Shown: piece after piece, positions 55,190-62,070 of the stretch
Layout of the letters: each line of letters opens with the position of its first letter
How positions within the stretch are numbered: position 1 is the stretch's first letter
Assembly (NCBI GenBank): GCA_030694365.1
Contig: JAUXYM010000070.1
Span: 1-64,000 of the forward strand
Direction of reading: 5' to 3'
Length of the DNA: 64,000 nucleotides
DNA from: Nevskia sp.
GTDB lineage: Bacteria; Pseudomonadota; Gammaproteobacteria; Nevskiales; Nevskiaceae
Translations under genes and position numbers: made by a program
Notes under the pieces: model-generated
The model's input: the letters and a program-made list of their open reading frames with translations, nothing else
Told to the model about the DNA's origin: nothing
Database searches by the model: none

Positions 55190-55440
55190 GCGGCGCCCCG
55201 CTCCTTGCGCAGCTCATCCAGCAACCCTGAACTGCCCTCGGGGATGAAGTGCAGTTCCATGCCCAGCGCCGCGAGCACCGCGAGCAGCTTGCGCGAGCCG
55301 AATTCGGCCGAACGCCCGCGCTCGAAACGCGACAGGGATTCCTGCGCGACGCCAGACCGTTGGGCGACGTCACCCTGCTTCAAGCCCAAGGCCTGACGCC
55401 GGACGGCGACCGCTACGCCGAGCTCTTGGAGTGTTTTCAT
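55186..55440 (-). CDS. hipB: HipB-family XRE antitoxin
   Basis: 'LGVAVAVRRQALGLKQGDVAQRSGVAQESLSRFERGRSAEFGSRKLLAVLAALGMEL'; 4-bp overlap with hipA. Confidence 0.92.
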   Translation of the reverse strand: MKTLQELGVAVAVRRQALGLKQGDVAQRSGVAQESLSRFERGRSAEFGSRKLLAVLAALGMELHFIPEGSSGLLDELRKERGAA

Positions 55441-55496
55441 TTGATATATAAGTCAAAATATAACGTTAATATGTATTTTTTTGACGTAAATATCAA
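55441..55496 (-). promoter_or_regulatory. hipBA operator/promoter: two TTGA-N8-TCAA palindromic sites
   Basis: ttgatatataagtcaa (55441-55456) and ttgacgtaaatatcaa (55481-55496) in AT-rich DNA abutting the hipB start. Confidence 0.65.
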
Positions 55497-55619
55497 ATAA
55501 CACGCGGTCGATGGCGTTGATTCAGAGCGAGCCAATTCAAGCTTGGCCAGTCTAGGTGGCCACTTCTCTGCTGCTGCCTTGCTGTGTTGCCGCGCATTGA
55601 AGGTTGACCAAGGCTGGAA

Positions 55620-55863
55620 GCGGGGGGCTTAGCCTGGAGGGGCAGATCGAAGGCTTTACCGACAGCCAGGGCAGCGATTCGACCAACCTGACGCTGTCGC
55701 AGCAGCGCGCCGCTGCGGTGTCGACCTATCTTTGCGGCCGGGGCATTGCCCACGACCGGATCAAGGCGACTGGCCGTGGCGAGGGCTATCCAGTGACCGG
55801 CAACGAGATTGCTGCCGTCAGCTCAACCGCCGGGTCGAGGTGGCGATCCAGAACCCGCCATAA
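55620..55863 (+). pseudogene. OmpA C-terminal (peptidoglycan-binding) domain fragment, frameshifted
   Basis: 'LEGQIEGFTDSQGSDSTNLTLSQQRAAAVSTYLCGRGIAHDRIKATGRGEGYPVTGNEIAA' then frame change to 'QLNRRVEVAIQNPP*'. N-terminal barrel absent. Confidence 0.85.
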
Positions 55864-56067
55864 TATTGATTCGGTCACGAAATAGTGGAACGAGGTGCTG
55901 CGCCGAAATTTGCCACTGAAGTTCTTCCGAGACGGCGTGCGTGACCGAATCAATAATAAAATCAAGTTGTTTTTGTTATTGATCCGGCCATACGTCATTC
56001 GCTTGAAAGTGCTCGGATCGATTCATCAGCCCACTTACGTTCGAGTATTGGATGGCCGGATCAATAA
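55863..56067. repeat. Twin-hairpin element, copy B
   Basis: Stem 1 TATTGATTCGGTCACG/CGTGACCGAATCAATA (55864-55879/55940-55955); stem 2 TTATTGATCCGGCCAT/ATGGCCGGATCAATAA (55976-55991/56052-56067). Confidence 0.88.
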
Positions 56068-56364
56068 CCGCAGCGGCGGTCCGGCCGCGGGCTGAAACCC
56101 TTGCGGCAGATCTGCTGCGCCACATGAATGCCTGCGGACGGGCGGCCAACTATCTGTCGGTTGGCCAGGTCCGCCTGCAGGCCAATCTGCGGTCTGCCCC
56201 GCATGGGTCTGACGCCGTTTGGCGGCCCGGCTCGCGCGCCCAACGTCAAGTACTCGTTCTGAACGAAGGCGTTGACAGCGGCATGGTGCACTGCAGTACT
56301 GACTCTGCGGCAGTTGTCGGGCAAGATTCGGATAGACGATCTTTCGTGGTTCCGGAGCACTCGA

Positions 56365-57132
56365 ATGCTGCATCGCATGGACAAGCTGATCGGCCTGCGG
56401 GTGGTCGCCAGTGATGGTGAAGTCGGTACAGTCGGCGACGTGTACTTCGACGACTACCGCTGGGCGGCCCGCTATCTGACCGTCGAGACCGGTAGCTGGC
56501 TCGATTCGCGCAAGCTGCTGATCTCACCGTTGGCGATCGACAGCGTCGACTACGAGCAGGGCACGATCGGCATCCGTCTAGATCGGCAACAAGTCCGTGA
56601 TAGCCCGGACATCGATACCCGCAGGCCGATGTCGCGTCAGCACGAGCTTGGCTACTTCAATTACTACGGCTATCCGGACTACCACAGCGGCCCCTTGCTC
56701 TGGGGCCTGACACCCTATCCGATGGTCCCCGACGAAGCGTCCCTGCCGCTGACCATCAGCGCCCTCGTCGAGGTGGCCAACACCGACGCCGAACGGGACG
56801 TCAGCCACCTCCGCAGCGCCGGTGATATCTGTGACTTCGTGCTGCACGCCACTGACGACGTGATCGGCCACTTCGAGGACTTTATCCTCGAAAGCGATAG
56901 CTGGGCGCTGCGCTACGTGGTCGTCGAAACCTCGAATTTCTGGGTGAACAAACACGTGGTAGTGCCGGTGCAGTGGATCACCCGGATCGATCAGACCGAA
57001 AGCCAGGTGCATGTCGATGTGCCCAGCGCCCAGATTCGCGAAGCTCCGGAATACGATCCGGCGATCGCGCTGTCTCGCGATTACGAGACCCAGCTGTTCG
57101 GGCATTACCAGCGGCAGGGTTATTGGTACTGA
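56365..57132 (+). CDS. PRC-barrel domain protein (two PRC-barrels)
   Basis: 'LIGLRVVASDGEVGTVGDVYFDDYRWAARYLTVETGSWLDSRKLLISPLAI' and 'DDVIGHFEDFILESDSWALRYVVVETSNFWVNKHVVVPVQWI'. Confidence 0.85.
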   Translation: MLHRMDKLIGLRVVASDGEVGTVGDVYFDDYRWAARYLTVETGSWLDSRKLLISPLAIDSVDYEQGTIGIRLDRQQVRDSPDIDTRRPMSRQHELGYFNYYGYPDYHSGPLLWGLTPYPMVPDEASLPLTISALVEVANTDAERDVSHLRSAGDICDFVLHATDDVIGHFEDFILESDSWALRYVVVETSNFWVNKHVVVPVQWITRIDQTESQVHVDVPSAQIREAPEYDPAIALSRDYETQLFGHYQRQGYWY

Positions 57133-57196
57133 TTGCTGAAGTTGCTGCCGCGACGGGCATCCACCGGGCTACGCTTTCAAAGATCGCGAATGACCC
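57131..57196 (+). repeat. Duplicated fragment of the XRE gene at 61518-61583 (66 nt, one mismatch)
   Basis: gattgctgaagttgctgccgcgacgggcatccaccggg[c][t/c]acgctttcaaagatcgcgaatgaccc found at both sites. Confidence 0.95.
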
Positions 57197-57473
57197 CTTC
57201 GGAGAGCATAACGGCACCCAATACCAACCGATCTACATCTGTATAAATCGTTGTAAATCATAATTTTGCAGATAGTTTTCTGCGATTTTTGATAACCGCC
57301 ATACCGATTTTTATCGATCAAGACAACTCGTTGCTGTTTGTGCTAAATACCCAGTATGACGACATCCCTGCCGCCGGGTTCGAAGCGAAATAAGGCACCA
57401 GAGAACCGCCTGCCGACAGGGGTTGTTCGGAGGGTCCGCGACCCTGATCGACAGGCCGGCAGGTGCCGCAACC

Positions 57474-57866
57474 ATGCCTCCGATGTCGCGCAGACCTGAC
57501 ATTGAACCAGGTCGCGATGTGCTTGCCGCGATCGAACTGATCCGTCCGATCGTGGTCGTTGAGACAGGCAACGGCCGGTTCGAATGCCTATCCAACGTCG
57601 AGGTCTTGGACTGGTTTGTCGATCTCTTGAAGCAACCTCGAAGGACGCCTCTGGGTCCAAAGATCCGCGTCGTCGTCATGCCTGCCGACCCCAAGTTGCA
57701 GGCGCTGCTCATGAAGGTCGATCAACACGTCCTGCCATTCCTGTTTGGCCACCTGACCCACAGGCGGCAACGCGACGAAAAGCGCGAACTGCGGAGCGCG
57801 GGGATTCAAGGCTTGTCCACAAAGCCCGGGCGCCGGGCACGGCACCCGCTGGTTCGGAAGGACTGA
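57474..57866 (+). CDS. Hypothetical protein
   Basis: ORF 'MPPMSRRPDIEPGRDVLAAIELIRPIVVVETGNGRFECLSNVEVLDWFVDLL...'; coding status uncertain. Confidence 0.35.
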   Translation: MPPMSRRPDIEPGRDVLAAIELIRPIVVVETGNGRFECLSNVEVLDWFVDLLKQPRRTPLGPKIRVVVMPADPKLQALLMKVDQHVLPFLFGHLTHRRQRDEKRELRSAGIQGLSTKPGRRARHPLVRKD

Positions 57867-58026
57867 CCTCAGCGTCGACAACTGTCGGCACATAGCGCTC
57901 ATCGTTCGATCCGCGCGTCCAGACTGCAGGCAACAGCACCATGAAGCCATTCGCTAAAACGAAATGCGACCGCCTCGAATGGCGATGGGACGATGACGGA
58001 CGCAACTGCCTCTGGACGTCCTGTTT

Positions 58027-58043
58027 TGTAGCGCCGTGCTACA
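58027..58043 (+). promoter_or_regulatory. Palindrome TGTAGC-GCCGT-GCTACA, putative TA operator
   Basis: Perfect 6-5-6 inverted repeat ending 25 nt upstream of the ParD-like ATG. Confidence 0.55.
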
Positions 58044-58068
58044 TTTACTCCGGCAACTGGAGATCAAC

Positions 58069-58449
58069 ATGCCCACGAACAGCCCCATGCGCCTGGACGC
58101 TGAACTGACCGAGGCAGCCCGCGCGACGGCTGGCAGCATGAGCCGCAGCCTGTCCCAGCAAATCGGTCACTGGGCGCGGATCGGGCGGGAGCTTGAGCGC
58201 AGCCCCGGCGTCACGGCCCCAGCCGTGCAGGCAGTGCTGGAAGGTCGCGGTGGTTACGACCAGCTGAACGTGCAGGAGCAGGCCATCGTCCGCGCGCACT
58301 GGGCCGAGGGTATCGAGGAAACCCGGAAGAACCTTCGCCTGGATCGCATTCTGGCCGCTCAGGGACGCGAGGTGGTCGAACTGGATGCTCAAGGCGAGGT
58401 GACCGTTCGCAAGACTCGTGCAGCGCGCTTGGTTAGCCCGAAACGCTAA
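58069..58449 (+). CDS. ParD-like antitoxin
   Basis: 'MPTNSPMRLDAELTEAARATAGSMSRSLSQQIGHWARIGRELERSPGVTAPAVQAVLEG'. Confidence 0.8.
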   Translation: MPTNSPMRLDAELTEAARATAGSMSRSLSQQIGHWARIGRELERSPGVTAPAVQAVLEGRGGYDQLNVQEQAIVRAHWAEGIEETRKNLRLDRILAAQGREVVELDAQGEVTVRKTRAARLVSPKR

Positions 58450-58452
58450 GTC

Positions 58453-59019
58453 GTGCCGCTCCTGCACCTTTTGGCCGGACCGAACGGGTCGGGCAAGACG
58501 ACGTTTTACGAGCATGTGCTGAAGCCGGTCACTGGCCTGCCTTTTGTAAACGCCGACGTGATTGCTCGCGAACAGTGGCCGGGCTCCGATCAAGACCACT
58601 CCTACGAAGCGGCTCAGATCGCGGCGGATCAGCGCGAGTCCCTGATCACCAGCGGGCAATCCTTCATCGCCGAGACGGTGTTTTCACATCCTTCGAAACT
58701 GGAGTTGATCGGTCGAGCCAGGCGAGCAGGCTTCCTCGTAATTGTTCACATCATTCTGGTGCCGCTGCCCCTGTCGATGCGGCGCGTCGAGGCCCGCGTC
58801 CGGCATGGCGGGCATGCCGTGCCGCTCGACAAGCAGCGCGAGCGCTTCCCGCGTTTGTGGCCCCTCGTTGCCCAAGCGCTGCAGATGGCCAACGAGGGAT
58901 TTGCCTACGACAACACATCGGCACAAAACCCATACCAGGTGGTTGCGCACTTCGAGAACGGCAAGCTGATTGGCCCAGCAAGCTGGCCGGATTGGTCGCC
59001 GCTCGGATCGCTGATCTGA
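58453..59019 (+). CDS. Zeta-toxin-like P-loop kinase
   Basis: Walker A 'LLAGPNGSGKTTFYEHVL', 'FVNADVIA', 'SFIAETVFSHPSKLELI'. GTG start 3 bp after the antitoxin stop. Confidence 0.88.
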   Translation: MPLLHLLAGPNGSGKTTFYEHVLKPVTGLPFVNADVIAREQWPGSDQDHSYEAAQIAADQRESLITSGQSFIAETVFSHPSKLELIGRARRAGFLVIVHIILVPLPLSMRRVEARVRHGGHAVPLDKQRERFPRLWPLVAQALQMANEGFAYDNTSAQNPYQVVAHFENGKLIGPASWPDWSPLGSLI

Positions 59020-59419
59020 CCTGAATCAGCGGTTTACTGCCGCTTTGTAGTGTGTGGCTTCTTTCAGTTTGTAAGCAGTGGCCGAACACGCTGTATTCGG
59101 CACCTGGTTTCACGAATGGGTCTCCTGCTCGACCTGCGCTATTCACAGGGACGGCCACCAACGTGTCTGTGTCTGCCTCAAGCGCGCCGACGACGAACGC
59201 GTGTGCTGATGCTGACGCCTACGGCACGACCGCCGCCATCGACACGGCACCGTCTCTCAGGTTGCAACATCCAACGCTTGATCATGTCGGTGGCAAGAAA
59301 AATCGCACGTGCGATCGTCGCGCGTTCGGGTCGCAACGAACGCAAATTGCGCTGCCTCGTCGTTCCGCTATTCCGCTATTCCGCGAGAAAGCTTCAAACA
59401 CTTCCGGCCACGACTACTG

Positions 59420-59926
59420 TCAGCGAAGTCTCTGCGCTATTTCGGCCAGAGGAAGACGGACAGCAGGATCGTCACGCCAGACTTCAAGGGCCTGAACGAT
59501 CACAGCGTCGTTACATAGCGCCAGCCGGCGTAGCTCATCCACAACCCACAGCACGCCGTGCACTCTGCGGCCGTCATTGCTGGCCACCCTCCTGAGCTGA
59601 CCGTCGCCGGTCAGAAGAATCGCGTTCTCATGCCGGCGCGTGGTGACGAGGCAGAAGCAGTCATTGGCGGATAGGCCCGGGAACTTGGCCATTACCGCGA
59701 TGGCTTCGGCGACCAGCTCCGCCGGCAGATCAAACACCTCGATTCCCGCGTCGAGGATGGCCCATTCCTGCGGTGTGAACCGAATCAGCTCCGATGCTCG
59801 GACCGGAAACGGAATGACCAGGCGGAAAGGAAGCTGGACCAGGAGATGAAGCAGCCTCGCCTTTCGCAAATCGATCAGGCACGACGCGTCGTTGACGACG
59901 ACGGTAGGGGCGTTGTCTTGCGTCAC
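59420..59926 (-). CDS. PIN-domain protein (putative toxin)
   Basis: 'VVVNDASCLIDLRKARLL', 'LSANDCFCLVTTRRHENAILLTGDGQLRRVA'. Confidence 0.8.
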   Translation of the reverse strand: MTQDNAPTVVVNDASCLIDLRKARLLHLLVQLPFRLVIPFPVRASELIRFTPQEWAILDAGIEVFDLPAELVAEAIAVMAKFPGLSANDCFCLVTTRRHENAILLTGDGQLRRVASNDGRRVHGVLWVVDELRRLALCNDAVIVQALEVWRDDPAVRLPLAEIAQRLR

Positions 59927-61008
59927 TGGACCAACGGCCCTCGCATTTCCTCCTCGATCCGGTCCAGCGGCAGCTTCAATAGCTTGGCCGCGCGCACGGG
60001 TGAGATCAGGTCTTCGGCGAGTGCTCGATAGACAAGGCGCTCGAAACGAAGCGGCTTCTCGAACGCACCCAGACCTTGCCCGTCCTGAATCGGTTCCGGT
60101 TCACTGGTCCGCCATGCGCGCGCGTAGGTCCGGAATGCGTAGTCAACGGTGGATTCCGGCAGCAATCCAACATCCCGGAGCCGAATCAGCATTGCGGCCG
60201 CAGACATGCCATAGAAGCGCTTGAGCCGGATCAACTCGTGATAGGTGATCCCCTGCCGCCGGTCCCCGACTTCTTGCCGAAGGTGATCCGCCGGGGCCAG
60301 GAACGCGGCAGCGAAACGGTTCATGGCTTTTTCGAGCTTCAGACTCTCCGGATCGGCAGTGCCCCTGATGATCCGATGTGCAAGCTCATACCCGAGGTTG
60401 AAACGGCGGCGCTCGATGTTGGTCCGGCTTGAGATCACCACGACCTCGGTGTCCGACTTGCCGCCGGTCCGCTTCACATCGCAGGCCAGTCCATCGAACC
60501 GCTCGGGAAGATCCGCTTCGATGACCTTGACGCCTTTCCCTTCGAGAAGATCGGTCATGCTCGGAATAGGATCGATGCCGAGCTGCCACTCACGTCGAAG
60601 CTCACGAGCCTTCTGGTCGATTTCCTCGACGGACCGCACTGCGTCGCACCGAACGACGGAAAAAGCGTCATCCGGCTCGCGCAAGCCGAGGATTTCTTCG
60701 ATCGCCAAATAGTCTTCCAGCTTCTCGATGACCAGCGCTTCGGCCTGCGCGCGGTCCTGCGCCGAAGTGCCCGAGTGCTTGCGGAACTCGACGCCAGACA
60801 ATTCCGCGACCTGACTGCTCATCAGGAAATCCAGCGAGACCCCAAGCGCCTTGCCGAGCCCTACCAGCACGGCAGACGACGGCATCATCTTGCCGCCCTC
60901 GTACTTGCTGATCGCTTGCGCGGAGACGACGGGCGATACGCGTTCGGACAGGGCTTGCAGCGAGAGACCTGCCTTCTTTCTCGCCAGCTTCAGTCGCTCA
61001 GCGAACAT
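59923..61008 (-). CDS. XRE HTH - ImmA/IrrE (COG2856)-type fusion protein with altered zinc motif
   Basis: 'MFAERLKLARKKAGLSLQALSERVSPVVSAQAISKYEGGKMMPSSAVLVGLGKALGV', 'RRRFNLGYELAHRII', 'EKAMNRFAAAFLAPADHL'; 4-bp overlap with the PIN gene. Confidence 0.88.
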   Translation of the reverse strand: MFAERLKLARKKAGLSLQALSERVSPVVSAQAISKYEGGKMMPSSAVLVGLGKALGVSLDFLMSSQVAELSGVEFRKHSGTSAQDRAQAEALVIEKLEDYLAIEEILGLREPDDAFSVVRCDAVRSVEEIDQKARELRREWQLGIDPIPSMTDLLEGKGVKVIEADLPERFDGLACDVKRTGGKSDTEVVVISSRTNIERRRFNLGYELAHRIIRGTADPESLKLEKAMNRFAAAFLAPADHLRQEVGDRRQGITYHELIRLKRFYGMSAAAMLIRLRDVGLLPESTVDYAFRTYARAWRTSEPEPIQDGQGLGAFEKPLRFERLVYRALAEDLISPVRAAKLLKLPLDRIEEEMRGPLVQ

Positions 61009-61031
61009 AGTTCTCCCCCTTGTCTTTTTGG

Positions 61032-61060
61032 TTGATAAACACATAAAACAGTGATAAATA
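61032..61060 (+). promoter_or_regulatory. Putative promoter TTGATA-17-TAAATA for the DUF2188 gene
   Basis: TTGATA 61032-61037, 17-nt spacer, TAAATA 61055-61060, in an AT-rich divergent intergenic region. Confidence 0.4.
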
Positions 61061-61112
61061 TAAACCTGAAGTTGCTAATTTGTCAACGTATCCGAACTCG
61101 AAAGGTCACGAA

Positions 61113-61325
61113 ATGAGCCATAAAAATCAGCATGTTGTCCCGCATGAAAAAGGCTGGGCGGTCAAAGGTGCTGGCAACGAACGCGCCACTTCCGTTCACT
61201 CGACGCAGCGCGAAGCCGTTGCGGCAGCCCGAGACATCGCCCGCAATCAAGGCACCGAGATGTTGATCCACGGAGAGAACGGTCGGCCAAAGCATCGGTC
61301 GTCAGGTAAGTTGGGGTCATGTTAG
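61113..61325 (+). CDS. DUF2188-like protein
   Basis: 'MSHKNQHVVPHEKGWAVKGAGNERATSVHSTQREAVAAARDIARNQGTEMLIHGENGR'. Confidence 0.8.
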   Translation: MSHKNQHVVPHEKGWAVKGAGNERATSVHSTQREAVAAARDIARNQGTEMLIHGENGRPKHRSSGKLGSC

Positions 61326-61359
61326 CCTCCTCATCGGTTGTCGATAAAAGCTTCCTGAT

Positions 61360-61438
61360 GTCGCGTTTGCTCGACACCTGAAACCGATTATAGACGCCGC
61401 ATGTCGCGTGTCAACTGTTTTCGTCGCGTTTACTCGAC
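61360..61438 (+). promoter_or_regulatory. Two direct copies of GTCGCGTTT(G/A)CTCGAC upstream of the XRE gene
   Basis: gtcgcgtttgctcgac at 61360-61375 and gtcgcgtttactcgac at 61423-61438. Confidence 0.5.
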
Positions 61439-61452
61439 GTTCGCCAAGAAAA

Positions 61453-61683
61453 ATGATCCGATTCCGATTCAAGGAGCTTCTTGCAGACCGGGAATACCGG
61501 GAGAAGCGCGTGATCACGATTGCTGAAGTTGCTGCCGCGACGGGCATCCACCGGGCCACGCTTTCAAAGATCGCGAATGACCCGAGCTACAACACGGGGA
61601 CGGACAATCTCGATCGGCTGTGCTCGTACTTCGAGTGCCGGATCGAGCAGCTCATCGAGCACTCGCCTGTCCCGTCGTCCTGA
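61453..61683 (+). CDS. Small XRE/Cro-type HTH regulator
   Basis: 'MIRFRFKELLADREYREKRVITIAEVAAATGIHRATLSKIANDPSYNTGTDNLDRLCSYFECRIEQLIEH'. Confidence 0.88.
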   Translation: MIRFRFKELLADREYREKRVITIAEVAAATGIHRATLSKIANDPSYNTGTDNLDRLCSYFECRIEQLIEHSPVPSS

Positions 61684-61842
61684 CGGTCGACTGTCCCGCG
61701 GGGATGTCGTCATCCCGGACCAGACGCGGATTCCGCTGTCCCTGAAGCGGCCCGATACGGGCCCGCAACTGTCCCGATGACTTGTTCCCTGATTGGCGGG
61801 GATGAAGTCGTGGCGCGCCCGTCACGGCTGACCTCAGACAGC

Positions 61843-61877
61843 AAAAAGCCCGCGCCGGACGAACCGAGGCGGGCTCT
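61843..61877 (-). terminator. Rho-independent terminator downstream of tRNA-Arg
   Basis: Minus strand agcccgcctcgg-ttcg-tccggcgcgggct followed by ttttt. Confidence 0.75.
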
Positions 61878-61890
61878 AAGTCATTGATTT

Positions 61891-61967
61891 TGGTGCGCCC
61901 GAGAGGATTCGAACCTCTGACTTCTTCCTTCGGAGGGAAGCACTCTATCCAGCTGAGCTACGGGCGC
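61891..61967 (-). tRNA. tRNA-Arg (anticodon CCG), CCA encoded
   Basis: Minus strand gcgcccgtagctcagctggatagagtgcttccctccgaaggaagaagtcagaggttcgaatcctctcgggcgcacca; anticodon loop ctCCGaa. Confidence 0.97.
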
Positions 61968-62070
61968 GAGACACATAGTCTAATCGAAACCGAAGCCTCG
62001 CCAGAGCGATGCTGCAAGCTGATCGCCGAGCCTCGGGCACAATTGCTGGCTCATGTAACGCCCGTGCCCC

